A stretch of 64,000 nt of DNA from Streptomyces sp. NBC_01408. Lineage in GTDB: Bacteria > Actinomycetota > Actinomycetes > Streptomycetales > Streptomycetaceae. The notes beneath the pieces were generated by a model. The model ran no database searches and had not been told where the DNA came from. It worked only from the letters and a program-made list of their open reading frames with translations. Below, piece after piece: positions 1 to 8,242 of the stretch; the first letter of the stretch is position 1; each line of letters begins with the position of its first letter. The stretch spans positions 806,001 through 870,000 of the forward strand of contig NZ_JAPEPJ010000001.1 in the NCBI RefSeq assembly GCF_026340255.1, read 5' to 3'. A program made the translations under genes and the position numbers.

Positions 1-1379
1 GGAAGGGCTTCGGCGACCTGATGGGCCAGGACCGGCGCCCCGGCCCCGGCGACCCCGCGCCCGGCCAGCCCGTGCAGGTACGCCGCCACCGCCCCGGCAT
101 CCGCCCCGGACAGCCCCGCCGCCAGCAGGGACCCGGCCAGCCCGGACAGCACGTCCCCACTGCCGGCGGTGGCCAGCCAGGAGGTCCCGGTCGGGTTGAC
201 CCTCACCGGGACCTCGCCGGAGGCGACCAGCGTCGTCGAGCCCTTCAGCAGCACCGCCGCCCCGTACCGCTCGGCCAGCGCGCGCGCCGCGGACAGCCGC
301 CCCGCCTCCACCGACTCCCGCGGCACGCCCAGCAGCGCCGCCGCCTCCCCCGCGTGCGGGGTCAGCAGGGTGGGGGCCGTCCGGGCCCGCAGCAGCCCGG
401 CGTCCAGCCCGCGCAGCCCGTCCGCGTCGACCAGCACCGGCACGTCCTGGGCCAGCAGCTCCGCGACCTCCCCGGCGCGCCCCTCCCCCAGCCCCGGCCC
501 GGCCACCCAGGCCTGCACCCGGCCCCGCCCGATCAGCGTCTCGGGGTACCGGGCGAGCACGGCCTCGGCCGCGGGGCCCGCGTACCGCACCGCACCCGCG
601 CCGCCGCGCAGGGCCCCGGCCACGGCCAGTACCGCCGCGCCCGGGTACTGCGCGGACCCGGCGAGGATGCCGACCACGCCCCGCCGGTACTTGTCGCTCG
701 ACGCTGTCGGCACCGGCAGCAGCCGTGCCACGTCGGCGTGCTGGAGGGCTTCCGCCTCCGGGGCCGGCAGCTCCAGCCCGATGTCCACCAGGTGCACCGC
801 GCCCGCCGCGGAGGCGCCGGGGTCGATGAGCAGACCGGGCTTGTACGCCCCGAAGGTCACCGTCACGTCGGCGGCCACGGCGGGCCCCGCCACTTCCCCG
901 GTGTCGGCGTCGACGCCGCTCGGCAGGTCCACGGCGACGACGGGCACCCCGTGCGGGATCTGCCCGGCCAGGGCCGCGGCCGCCGGCCGCAGTCCGCCCC
1001 GGCCGCCGATCCCGAGCAGCCCGTCCACCACCAGGTCCGGCCGGTCCGGTACCGCCTGCGCCAGCCGCCCGCCGGCGGCCCTGAGCGCGGCCAGCCCGCC
1101 CGCGTGCAGGCGCTCCGGATCCATCGGCACGGCCGTCACCCCGGCCCCGCGCCGGGCGAGGCGCGCTCCGGCGTACAGCGCGTCCCCGCCGTTGTCCCCG
1201 GGCCCGACCAGCAGGGCGACCCGCGCCCCGTACACCCGGCCCCGACGCCGGGTCAGCAGCCCGGCGCACACGGCCGCCAGCCCGGCCGCCGCCCGCTGCA
1301 TCAGGGCGCCTTCGGGCAACCGGGCCATCAGCTCCCGCTCGGCGGCCCGTACGGTCTCCACGCTGTAAGCAGTACGCAT
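1..1379 (-). CDS. nnr: Bifunctional NAD(P)H-hydrate epimerase / ADP-dependent dehydratase (3' end cut by window)
   Basis: Repairs hydrated NAD(P)H: the N-terminal YjeF-N half epimerises R- and S-NAD(P)HX, and the C-terminal ribokinase-like half dehydrates S-NAD(P)HX using ADP. I translated the minus strand from the ATG at 1379. The epimerase signature GPGDNGGDALYA is at residues 59-70. The dehydratase half shows GPGLG, LTPHAGEAAALLG and the catalytic stretch TAGSGDVLSGLAG. About 459 codons are visible, so only a short C-terminal piece is missing. The start lies 17 nt after the tnpB-like stop, and only a weak purine run (CAGAGACG) precedes it. It normally follows acpS directly; here a mobile element separates them, so its transcription may depend on read-through or on the element. 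Confidence 0.93.
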   Translation of the reverse strand, partial: MRTAYSVETVRAAERELMARLPEGALMQRAAAGLAAVCAGLLTRRRGRVYGARVALLVGPGDNGGDALYAGARLARRGAGVTAVPMDPERLHAGGLAALRAAGGRLAQAVPDRPDLVVDGLLGIGGRGGLRPAAAALAGQIPHGVPVVAVDLPSGVDADTGEVAGPAVAADVTVTFGAYKPGLLIDPGASAAGAVHLVDIGLELPAPEAEALQHADVARLLPVPTASSDKYRRGVVGILAGSAQYPGAAVLAVAGALRGGAGAVRYAGPAAEAVLARYPETLIGRGRVQAWVAGPGLGEGRAGEVAELLAQDVPVLVDADGLRGLDAGLLRARTAPTLLTPHAGEAAALLGVPRESVEAGRLSAARALAERYGAAVLLKGSTTLVASGEVPVRVNPTGTSWLATAGSGDVLSGLAGSLLAAGLSGADAGAVAAYLHGLAGRGVAGAGAPVLAHQVAEAL

Positions 1380-1394
1380 GGGAACAGCGTCTCT

Positions 1395-1431
1395 GATCAG
1401 CTGAGTGATCCCATGTCAGACATAGTGTCTG
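1395..1431 (-). other. Two short hairpins at the 3' end of the tnpB-like gene (possible right end / guide-RNA scaffold)
   Basis: On the plus strand, CAGACA-TAG-TGTCTG (1417-1431) and GATCA-GCTGAG-TGATC (1395-1410) are perfect 6-bp and 5-bp inverted repeats. They overlap the last codons of the tnpB-like ORF and end just before nnr. In IS200/IS605 elements the right end has a subterminal palindrome and the TnpB guide RNA is made from this region. Assigning that role here is inference. Confidence 0.35.
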
Positions 1432-3406
1432 GCAGGGGAGTTTCCCACCGTGAAGGGGTGGCGTGGGCATGCAGGTGGAATCCCGCGCCCAGTGTCGCTC
1501 CCCGTGGCCGGTGTCGGCTGGTGGTGGGTGTGCTGATCGTCGTCACGTCCTGGTGCCGATGGGCTGCGCGGGGCAGTCCGGGCCGGCCCGTGTGAGCGTG
1601 TCCCTCCGGACGCTTGCCCGCCGGGCCTTGCGGCCCGGTGGGGGAGGGTGCCCTGCGTCGCCTGGGCGCGGGGCGTGTTGCCTTGTGCCGGGTGGGGCCG
1701 GTCTTGGACCGGTCCCGGCTGGTCTTCGGTGCGGCCGCTGTGATGACCGCTGCCGTTTCGAGCTCGCCAACGGTGCTGCGGATGGCCAACGCACCTGTCG
1801 TGCGGTCGGTGCCGGTCTTGGTCTGGTGGGTCAGGCCACGGGCGGCGATGCGTTTCCATGCGCCCTGGTCTCGGTCGCCCTGGTATCCGCAGGAGGGGCA
1901 GACGGCCCACTTCCAGCCCGGGGTGCTGGCCCGGTCGGGGGCTTTGCGGTGCCGTAGAGGGGTCAGGCAGTACGGGCAATGTTTGGAGGTGCCGCGGGCC
2001 GGGACGCTCACGATGGCGATGCCTGCCTCGGCGGCGACATGACGCATATGCTCGGCGATCCGCCCACGAACCGCTTGGGACAGGCGGGTATTCATGGTGC
2101 GGCCCATACCCTTGGCTTCCATCGACCGCAGGTCTTCGAGGTAGATGACGCTTGCCCCGGCGGTGATGGCCTGATCCACGGCCCACCGTGCGGCAGCCCA
2201 CGCCAGAGCGTCGCCCAGGTTCGAGCGGCGCTCGGACACATGGCGGATCTCATCGAGCAACAGCGTGTGCTTGCTGTTCAGCGCTGGATCGGGGGAGCTA
2301 CCGTCGGTTAGGCGTCGGTACTGGTCTGCCTTTGCGTGCAGGTGCTCGGACAGTCGGCGCAGACGGTGCTGCTTGGCGAGCACCCCGGCGGCCCGGAACT
2401 GGCCACCGGAGCCGAGGGCCGTGATGGTGCCGTCGTCGTGCAATCGGGCGGCCCCGGCGGACAGCAGGGTATTCACGCCCCAGTCCACACAGAGCGCAAC
2501 AGTATGCCCGGTACGTCGGGGTTTGGGCACGGCGTGAGTGTAGGCAAGGTCAGCGCGCACGAAGCCGCTGCGGGTGCGCAGGGTGGGCAGGTGCAGCAGC
2601 GCAGCGGTCGGGATCGTCGGCGGTAGGGATACCGGACAGGACACCCATGTCCAGTCCCGGTAGGAGCGCGGATCGGGCCGGGTCGGTAGTTGCAGCCGCA
2701 GCAGCGCCCGCCCCGGTTCGCTCCCGTGACGTCCGATGGTGGCCTGCTGTCCGTCGCAAGCGGACAGCAGCAGCATCCGCGCAGCCCGGGGCGCGGCCTC
2801 CAGCTCGAACACATCCACCGGCATCCGGCCACGCTGCTTCAAGAAGGAGGCGACCTGCCGGGTGCGAGCCTTGATCACGCCGCCCGGCAGAAGCTGCCCT
2901 CCTGGAACGGCCTCGCGGACGGCCTCCCACTCCTCATCAGTGCGCTTTGCGGGGTCAGCGGGCCACGTCTTGAGGACTCCTGCCGTGAGATCGGCTCGCC
3001 ACTTCGCCGAGCGCAGTGCGCGCCCGGCCTGCTCCTGCGCCATCCGAACGATCCGGTCGTTGACACGGATTCCCTTGGGCGCGCTGACGGTCCAGCCTAG
3101 GCGGCGCAGGGCCATCCAGGCATTCGACGGCAGTTTCCGGCCCTCGCCGTCCTCACCCGAGGCGAGGGTATCCACGTCGGCTGCGTTCCCGCGCGCGGCC
3201 ATCAGCTCGGTGGCCATACCGGAGATCAGATCAGCGGCCCATCCCACGCGCTCCGCGAGTGCAGTCGCGGTCAGGACTTCACAAGTCTCCTCATCCACAC
3301 CCCTACACAGGAGGCCACGGGCGCAAGAGGTACGGGACGTCTCGCCGCTCGCGAGCGGAATTCTCCGACCCACAGTCCCGCCCCTCCCCACCCGTGATGC
3401 TGTCAT
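1397..3406 (-). CDS. TnpB-related RNA-guided-type nuclease (IS200/IS605 accessory protein)
   Basis: A large TnpB/OrfB-family protein, up to 669 aa. The RuvC triad looks intact: D308 in CVDWG, E424 in YLEDL, and D513 in GDRDQGAW. A zinc ribbon is inserted before the last motif (C477-x2-C480 and C503-x2-C506). Family members are RNA-guided DNA nucleases that promote transposon retention. After about residue 530 the protein becomes a basic Pro/Thr/His/Arg-rich tail of some 135 residues with no recognisable fold; this stretch may be dictated by an overlapping non-coding RNA. The ATG at 3406 has no ribosome site. A GTG at 3298 (residue 37) preceded by AGGGGT is a better start. No partner transposase and no CRISPR array are nearby, so Cas12 is unlikely. 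Confidence 0.85.
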   Translation of the reverse strand: MTASRVGRGGTVGRRIPLASGETSRTSCARGLLCRGVDEETCEVLTATALAERVGWAADLISGMATELMAARGNAADVDTLASGEDGEGRKLPSNAWMALRRLGWTVSAPKGIRVNDRIVRMAQEQAGRALRSAKWRADLTAGVLKTWPADPAKRTDEEWEAVREAVPGGQLLPGGVIKARTRQVASFLKQRGRMPVDVFELEAAPRAARMLLLSACDGQQATIGRHGSEPGRALLRLQLPTRPDPRSYRDWTWVSCPVSLPPTIPTAALLHLPTLRTRSGFVRADLAYTHAVPKPRRTGHTVALCVDWGVNTLLSAGAARLHDDGTITALGSGGQFRAAGVLAKQHRLRRLSEHLHAKADQYRRLTDGSSPDPALNSKHTLLLDEIRHVSERRSNLGDALAWAAARWAVDQAITAGASVIYLEDLRSMEAKGMGRTMNTRLSQAVRGRIAEHMRHVAAEAGIAIVSVPARGTSKHCPYCLTPLRHRKAPDRASTPGWKWAVCPSCGYQGDRDQGAWKRIAARGLTHQTKTGTDRTTGALAIRSTVGELETAAVITAAAPKTSRDRSKTGPTRHKATRPAPRRRRAPSPTGPQGPAGKRPEGHAHTGRPGLPRAAHRHQDVTTISTPTTSRHRPRGATLGAGFHLHAHATPSRWETPLPDTMSDMGSLS

Positions 3407-3558
3407 CGGATCAACGACACCACTGCGGAAGAGTCACACATTCGACCCACGTACCTACATGCGACAGCCGCACCTAGCAGGCCGACCGCCGACCGCACAT
3501 AGACGATCACTACGGATACCTGATTCATCACGTGAGCCAGCCTGCCCCACGGCGGGAG

Positions 3559-3927
3559 TCATCCCTCGGCGATCACCACGGCCGAGGCGATACCGGCGTC
3601 GTGGCTGAGCGAGATGTGCCAGGACTTCACGCCCAGGGCGAGCGCCCGGGCCTCGACCGTCCCGGACACCCGCAGCCGCGGTTGTCCGGAGGGTTCGACG
3701 CAGACCTCGGCGTCGGTCCACAGCAGCCCGGCGGGCGCGCCGAGCGCCTTGGCGAGTGCCTCTTTGGCGGCGAACCGCGCGGCGAGCGAGGCGGTCCCGC
3801 GCCGCTCGCCGCTCGGCAGCGTCAACTCGGCCTCGACGAAGAGCCGTTGTGCCAGGTTCGGCGTACGCTCCAACGCCGCGCCGAACCGGTCGATCTCCGC
3901 GACGTCGATCCCCACGCCGATAATCAC
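3559..3927 (-). CDS. acpS: Holo-[acyl-carrier-protein] synthase
   Basis: Transfers 4'-phosphopantetheine from CoA to the serine of acyl carrier protein, activating fatty-acid and possibly polyketide ACPs. The 122-aa protein has the family signature: [10 protein letters not shown] at the N-terminus (Mg-binding Asp8), [12 protein letters not shown] (Glu/Lys of the active site) and HISLSHD near the C-terminus. Translation starts at a GTG at 3927. It lies downstream of glmS on the same strand, separated from it by a repeated copy of the glmS 3' end (3951-4069). The nnr gene that normally follows has been displaced by the TnpB element. Confidence 0.96.
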   Translation of the reverse strand: MIIGVGIDVAEIDRFGAALERTPNLAQRLFVEAELTLPSGERRGTASLAARFAAKEALAKALGAPAGLLWTDAEVCVEPSGQPRLRVSGTVEARALALGVKSWHISLSHDAGIASAVVIAEG

Positions 3928-3950
3928 AATGAACCAGCCCTACTCAGCCA

Positions 3951-4069
3951 CTCACTCCACGGTCACCACTGCGCCCATTGTCGGCGACCTGCTCCGCTCG
4001 CTCCGCTCACTCCACAGTCACCACTGCGCCCGATTCGTCGATGACCTGCTCCGCTCACTCCACAGTCAC
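3951..4069 (-). repeat. Degenerate tandem duplication of the glmS 3' end (about 2.3 copies)
   Basis: The string CTCACTCCAC(A/G)GTCAC, which contains the glmS stop codon and last codons, occurs three times, starting at 3951, 4006 and 4054 (spacings of 55 and 48 bp). The sequence between copies is also shared (CACTGCGCCC and GACCTGCTCCGCTC). Only the copy at 4054 is the real glmS end; the other two lie in the glmS-acpS gap. The pattern suggests slippage or repeated local duplication. Confidence 0.85.
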
Positions 4070-5902
4070 CGACTTGGCGAGGTTGCGCGGCTGGTCCACC
4101 TCGTTGCCCCGCGCCGTCGCCAGCTCGCACGCGAACACCTGCAACGGCACCGTCGCCACCAGCGGCTGGAGCAGCGTCGGCGTCGCCGGGATGCGGATCA
4201 GGTGGTCGGCGTACGGGACGACCGCCTCGTCGCCCTCCTCCGCGATCACGATGGTGCGCGCCCCGCGCGCCCGGATCTCCTGGATGTTCGACACGATCTT
4301 GTCGTGGAGCACCGACCGGCCGCGCGGCGACGGTACGACCACCACCACCGGCAGGTCCTCCTCGATCAGCGCGATCGGGCCGTGCTTGAGCTCGCCCGCC
4401 GCGAAGCCCTCGGCGTGCATGTACGCCAGCTCCTTGAGCTTGAGCGCGCCCTCCAGGGCCACCGGGTAGCCGACGTGCCGCCCCAGGAAGAGCACGGTGT
4501 CCTTGTCGGCCAGGGACCGCGCGAGCGCCCGTACCGGCTCCATGGTCTCCAGGACGGTGTCCACGGCGGCGGCGATGTCCGACAGCTCCCGGATCACCGC
4601 CTCGATCTCGTCGCCCCACTTGGTGCCCCGGACCTGCCCGAGGTAGAGGGCGACCAGGTAGCAGGCCACCAGCTGCGTCAGGAAGGCCTTGGTCGAGGCG
4701 ACGGCCACCTCGGGTCCGGCGTGCGTGTACAGCACGGCGTCGGATTCGCGGGGGATCGTCGAGCCGTTCGTATTGCAGATGGCCAGCACCTTGGCCCCCT
4801 GCTCGCGCGCGTGCCGGAGCGCCATCAGGGTGTCCATGGTCTCGCCGGACTGCGAGATCGCGACCACCAGCGTCCGCTGGTCCAGGATCGGATCGCGGTA
4901 GCGGAACTCGCTCGCCAGCTCCGTCTCGCACGGGATGCGGGTCCAGTGCTCGATGGCCAGCTTCGCGATCATGCCCGCGTGGTAGGCCGTACCGCAGGCC
5001 ACGATGACGACCTTGTCGACCTCCCTGAGCACCGAGGCGGGGATGCGCACCTCGTCGAGGGTCAGCGAGCCGTTCGCGTCGATCCTGCCCAGGAGGGTGT
5101 CGGCGACAGCCTTCGGCTGCTCCGCGATCTCCTTGAGCATGAAGTAGTCGTAACCCCCCTTCTCGGCCGCCGAGGCGTCCCAGTCCACGTGGTACGCCCG
5201 CACGGTCGCGGCCGAACCGTCGAAGTTGGTCACCGAGACCCCTTCGCGGCGAAGCTCGACGACCTGGTCCTGCCCCAGCTCGATCGCGGACCGGGTGTGG
5301 GCGATGAACGCGGCCACGTCCGAGGCGAGGAAGTTCTCACCTTCTCCAACGCCCACCACCAGGGGCGAGTTCCGGCGGGCGCCGACCACCACGTCCGGCT
5401 CGTCGGCGTGCACGGCGACCAGGGTGAAGGCGCCCTGAAGCAGCCGGCACACCTGTCGCATGGCCTCCGCGAGGTCCCCGGCGGCGGCGAAGTGCTCGGC
5501 CAGCAGATGGGCCACGACCTCGGTGTCGGTCTCGGACTCCAGCCGGTGGCCGCGCTCGGCGAGTTCGGTGCGCAGCGCGGCGAAGTTCTCGATGATGCCG
5601 TTGTGTACGACGGCCACCCGGCCGGAGTTGTCCAGGTGGGGGTGGGCGTTGACGTCGGTGGGCCCGCCGTGGGTCGCCCACCGGGTGTGCCCGAGGCCCG
5701 TGGAGCCGGCCGGCAGCGGTCGCCCGACGAGTTCCTTCTCCAGGTTGACGAGCTTGCCGGCCTTCTTCACGGAGACGAGGTCCCCGTCGGCGAGGACGGC
5801 GACGCCGGCCGAGTCGTAGCCGCGGTACTCCAGCCGCTTGAGTCCGGCGATGACCACATCGAGCGCCGACTGCGCTCCCACGTAACCCACAATTCCGCAC
5901 AT
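4055..5902 (-). CDS. glmS: Glutamine-fructose-6-phosphate aminotransferase (isomerising)
   Basis: First step of UDP-GlcNAc synthesis: fructose-6-phosphate plus glutamine gives glucosamine-6-phosphate. The 615-aa length is typical. It begins MCGIVGYVG, with Cys2 as the glutaminase nucleophile after Met removal. The N-terminal Ntn-hydrolase domain shows GHTRWATHG and HNGIIEN. Two SIS sugar-isomerase domains follow (CGTAYHAG, then ISQSGETMDT), and the C-terminus ends DQPRNLAKSVTVE, as in the family. It works with glmM at 9226-10584. A hairpin terminator separates it from the upstream lipoprotein gene. I saw no glmS ribozyme, as expected for an actinobacterium. Confidence 0.98.
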   Translation of the reverse strand: MCGIVGYVGAQSALDVVIAGLKRLEYRGYDSAGVAVLADGDLVSVKKAGKLVNLEKELVGRPLPAGSTGLGHTRWATHGGPTDVNAHPHLDNSGRVAVVHNGIIENFAALRTELAERGHRLESETDTEVVAHLLAEHFAAAGDLAEAMRQVCRLLQGAFTLVAVHADEPDVVVGARRNSPLVVGVGEGENFLASDVAAFIAHTRSAIELGQDQVVELRREGVSVTNFDGSAATVRAYHVDWDASAAEKGGYDYFMLKEIAEQPKAVADTLLGRIDANGSLTLDEVRIPASVLREVDKVVIVACGTAYHAGMIAKLAIEHWTRIPCETELASEFRYRDPILDQRTLVVAISQSGETMDTLMALRHAREQGAKVLAICNTNGSTIPRESDAVLYTHAGPEVAVASTKAFLTQLVACYLVALYLGQVRGTKWGDEIEAVIRELSDIAAAVDTVLETMEPVRALARSLADKDTVLFLGRHVGYPVALEGALKLKELAYMHAEGFAAGELKHGPIALIEEDLPVVVVVPSPRGRSVLHDKIVSNIQEIRARGARTIVIAEEGDEAVVPYADHLIRIPATPTLLQPLVATVPLQVFACELATARGNEVDQPRNLAKSVTVE

Positions 5903-5955
5903 AGGCAGCAGGGTACGCCGTAGTCAGCTGTCTGCCCGGTACCTGAACAAGACGA

Positions 5956-5989
5956 AACCCCGCCCCGGCGAATGCGCCGGAGCGGGGTT
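5956..5989 (-). terminator. Intrinsic terminator after the lipoprotein gene
   Basis: The inverted repeat AACCCCGCCCCGGCG / CGCCGGAGCGGGGTT (15-bp arms, one mismatch, AATG loop) is followed on the minus strand by TTTCGTCTTGTT. It lies between the lipoprotein stop and the glmS start. Confidence 0.8.
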
Positions 5990-6009
5990 GACGTTCACCT
6001 CGCGAGAGG

Positions 6010-6789
6010 TCAGACGAGCTTCTTGCCCTGCGCCTCGATCAGCGTCTTCGGGAACACGGCGGTACCCGTCAGGCTGATCGACGAGAGGGTGGCCAGCGTG
6101 TTGCCCTTGCGCGCCACGGTCAGCAGGACGGTGCTCTTGTCGCCGTCCTCCAGGTCCATGGTGAGGACGAAGCTGACGGACTCGTCGCCCACGGAGACGG
6201 TCTCGCCGGGCTTGACGCTGTCGAACTTGGTGACCTCGGTGCCCTCGGTGACCGAGAAGCCGCCCGCGCACGCCTGGCCGGCCGACTTGATGGACGCCAG
6301 CGTCTCCTCGGCACCCTTGGCGTCGTACGAGGAGAGGCCGGTCAGCGTCGTGGTGATGCCGATGGCGTTCGTGATCGCCGCCGCCTTCTCCTCGGCGGTC
6401 GCGTCCGGGCCGACCTCCTTCGGCTTGGCGCCGAAGGCCGTGAGCGCGACACCGGTGGGCGTGCCGATCTTCTGCTGGCCGTAGGCCTGGAGCAGCACCT
6501 TGCACTCGGGCTTGTCGGTGGTGCCCACGGCGGCGCCGGACGCGGAGGCCTTGGTCGCCGCGTCCTTCGCCTCGATGTAGTCGGGCAGCTCGGCCTGCGT
6601 GACGAGCAGCGGAGCCAGCTCGGCGTCCGTCTTGCCCTTCGCGGCGGGCGCGGCCGACGCCGCCGGGGCGGACGGCTTGGCGTCCGCCTTCTTGTCGTCG
6701 GCCTTGTCGGCGCCGCAGGCGGTGGCGAGCAGGGTCAGGGACACCGCGGAGGCGGTCAGGACGGAACGGCGGACAAGAGCGGAACGCAC
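6010..6789 (-). CDS. Secreted lipoprotein of unknown function
   Basis: A predicted 259-aa lipoprotein. I chose the GTG at 6789 because GGGGGAGA lies 5-6 nt upstream and it yields a clean type II signal peptide: a basic start (RSALVRR), a hydrophobic core and the lipobox LLATAC. A Lys/Ala/Pro linker follows the cysteine, then a globular part with two further cysteines (PECK and QACAG) that could form a disulfide. I do not recognise the fold with confidence. It is divergent from coaA and upstream of glmS but closed off by its own terminator, so context gives no function. Confidence 0.8.
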   Translation of the reverse strand: MRSALVRRSVLTASAVSLTLLATACGADKADDKKADAKPSAPAASAAPAAKGKTDAELAPLLVTQAELPDYIEAKDAATKASASGAAVGTTDKPECKVLLQAYGQQKIGTPTGVALTAFGAKPKEVGPDATAEEKAAAITNAIGITTTLTGLSSYDAKGAEETLASIKSAGQACAGGFSVTEGTEVTKFDSVKPGETVSVGDESVSFVLTMDLEDGDKSTVLLTVARKGNTLATLSSISLTGTAVFPKTLIEAQGKKLV

Positions 6790-7112
6790 GAAGAATCTCC
6801 CCCAGGAAGTACACAGACGGCGCACGGACAGTGCACAGAAAACAGTCAGGGCAGCCCGAAGGAAGTACTCCGGGGCTGCGGTGATCCACAATGTACGGCT
6901 CCGACCGATCGCCTGATCGACATTTTCGGCCGTCGGCGCCGATCGTGACCCGGGCGAGATCCGCGCTGCCCCCAATCGAGACCGGAGCCCCTACAACCCC
7001 GGCGCCTCACGCCCCCGGCGGCCCTACCGGCCCCTCGCCCCCCTGCACCAGCCCCCGCGCACGTGACCGACCACACCACCCACAACCGCCGCCGAGCCCC
7101 GACAATGGCGGT
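6790..7112. other. Divergent intergenic region between lipoprotein gene and coaA
   Basis: This 323-bp gap must hold the promoters of both divergent genes. The half nearest coaA is C-rich and low in complexity. A partial palindrome, CGATCGCCTGATCG, lies near 6904. I see no convincing -35/-10 pair and no further gene. Confidence 0.5.
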
Positions 7113-8162
7113 GTGATCACTTCGCCGCCACGAAGCAGCACGCCGGACAGCGCAACGGAGCGCACCGGTCCGGGCGGGCCTTCCGGGCGCCCGGCCCACC
7201 GCCGGGCCCCCGACGCCTCCCCGTACGTCGACCTCACCCGCGCCGAGTGGAGCGCCCTGCGCGAGCGCACGCCGCTACCGCTCACCGCCGACGAGGTGGA
7301 GCGGCTGCGCGGCCTCGGGGACGTCATCGACCTCGACGAGGTCCGCGACGTCTACCTCCCGCTCTCCCGCCTCCTCAACCTGTACGTCGGTGCCACCAGC
7401 AACCTCCGCGGCACCCTGAACACCTTCCTCGGCGACGCGGGCAACGGCCACGGCGCGCAGCAGGGCACCCCCTTCGTCATAGGGGTCGCCGGCTCCGTGG
7501 CCGTCGGCAAGTCCACCGTGGCCCGGCTGCTCCAGGCGCTGCTCGCCCGCTGGCCCGAGCACCCGCGCGTGGAGCTGGTCACCACCGACGGTTTCCTGTA
7601 CCCGATGAAGGAGCTCCAGCGCCGCGGGCTCACCTCGCGCAAGGGTTTCCCGGAGTCCTACGACCGCCGCGCGCTCACCCGCTTCGTCGCCGACATCAAG
7701 GCCGGCAAGGACGAGGTGCGGGCCCCGGTCTACTCGCACCTGATCTACGACATCGTCCCGGGCGAGGAGCTCGTCGTACGCCGCCCGGACATCCTCATCG
7801 TGGAGGGCCTCAACGTCCTCCAGCCGGCCCTCCCGGGCAAGGACGGCCGGACCAGGGTGGGTCTCGCCGACTACTTCGACTTCAGCGTGTACGTGGACGC
7901 GCGCCCCGAGGACATCGAGCGCTGGTACCTCAACCGGTTCCGGAAGCTGCGCGAGACGGCGTTCCAGAATCCTTTCTCCTACTTCCGCAAGTACACGCAG
8001 GTCTCCGAGGAGGAGGCCCTGGAGTACGCGCAGACCATGTGGCGGACCATCAACAAGCCCAACCTGCTGGAGAACGTGGCCCCCACCCGCGGCCGGGCCA
8101 CCCTGGTCGTCCGCAAGGGCCCGGACCACAAGGTGCAGAAGCTGAGCCTGCGCAAGCTCTAA
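7113..8162 (+). CDS. coaA: Type I pantothenate kinase
   Basis: Commits pantothenate to CoA synthesis by ATP-dependent phosphorylation. The Walker A loop [12 protein letters not shown], the TTDGFLYP segment (catalytic Asp), KGFPESYD and the [11 protein letters not shown] substrate-binding region match the PanK-I family. About 350 aa results from the GTG at 7113; other actinobacterial CoaA proteins are near 310-330 aa, and the first 35 residues here are disordered. The open frame extends further upstream but is unlike coding sequence. A later start is possible. A very strong hairpin follows the stop codon directly. Confidence 0.95.
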   Translation: MITSPPRSSTPDSATERTGPGGPSGRPAHRRAPDASPYVDLTRAEWSALRERTPLPLTADEVERLRGLGDVIDLDEVRDVYLPLSRLLNLYVGATSNLRGTLNTFLGDAGNGHGAQQGTPFVIGVAGSVAVGKSTVARLLQALLARWPEHPRVELVTTDGFLYPMKELQRRGLTSRKGFPESYDRRALTRFVADIKAGKDEVRAPVYSHLIYDIVPGEELVVRRPDILIVEGLNVLQPALPGKDGRTRVGLADYFDFSVYVDARPEDIERWYLNRFRKLRETAFQNPFSYFRKYTQVSEEEALEYAQTMWRTINKPNLLENVAPTRGRATLVVRKGPDHKVQKLSLRKL

Positions 8163-8222
8163 GGGGTGTCCGGTGGGTCAGGGCCGCCCCGGGCTTCCCG
8201 ACCCTGACCCACCGGACACCCC
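8163..8222 (+). terminator. Strong stem-loop after coaA (21-bp perfect arms)
   Basis: GGGGTGTCCGGTGGGTCAGGG (21 nt, 8163-8183) pairs perfectly with 8202-8222 around an 18-nt GC-rich loop that can itself fold. It begins one base after the coaA stop. There is little T-tract, a common form of Streptomyces terminator. Confidence 0.8.
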
Positions 8223-8242
8223 CTAGTGGTTATGGTGCGGGA

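Larger units (their letters stand above)
1380..3558. mobile_element. TnpB-only (IS200/IS605-type) element inserted between acpS and nnr; exact ends unresolved
   Basis: The interval between the acpS stop and the nnr start is 2.2 kb and holds one TnpB-related gene. These two genes are usually adjacent in Streptomyces. No tnpA (Y1 transposase) is present, so the element is probably non-autonomous or immobile. Short hairpins sit next to the nnr start (1395-1431), as expected for a subterminal palindrome at the right end. IS605 elements do not make target duplications, so I could not fix the borders from this sequence alone. Confidence 0.5.

Noticed and set aside
21..1595. Plus-strand 524-codon frame at the left edge
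   Set aside because: Covers nnr, whose minus-strand translation has complete enzyme motifs and runs off the window.
1397..3406. Cas12-type effector
   Set aside because: RuvC/zinc-ribbon domains are shared with TnpB, but no CRISPR array or adaptation genes are present; an IS200/IS605 accessory protein is simpler.
3951..4069. CRISPR array at the repeats after glmS
   Set aside because: Only about 2.3 copies, unequal spacing, the 'spacers' are also similar to each other, and no cas genes are nearby.
3614..5923. 769-codon plus-strand open frame over acpS and glmS
   Set aside because: It is the mirror of glmS in a high-GC genome; its product is Arg/His/Val-rich low-complexity sequence without family signal.
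4055..6009. glmS ribozyme upstream of glmS
   Set aside because: The 107-nt region holds a GC-rich terminator and a short leader only; the ribozyme needs about 150 nt and is a Firmicutes feature.
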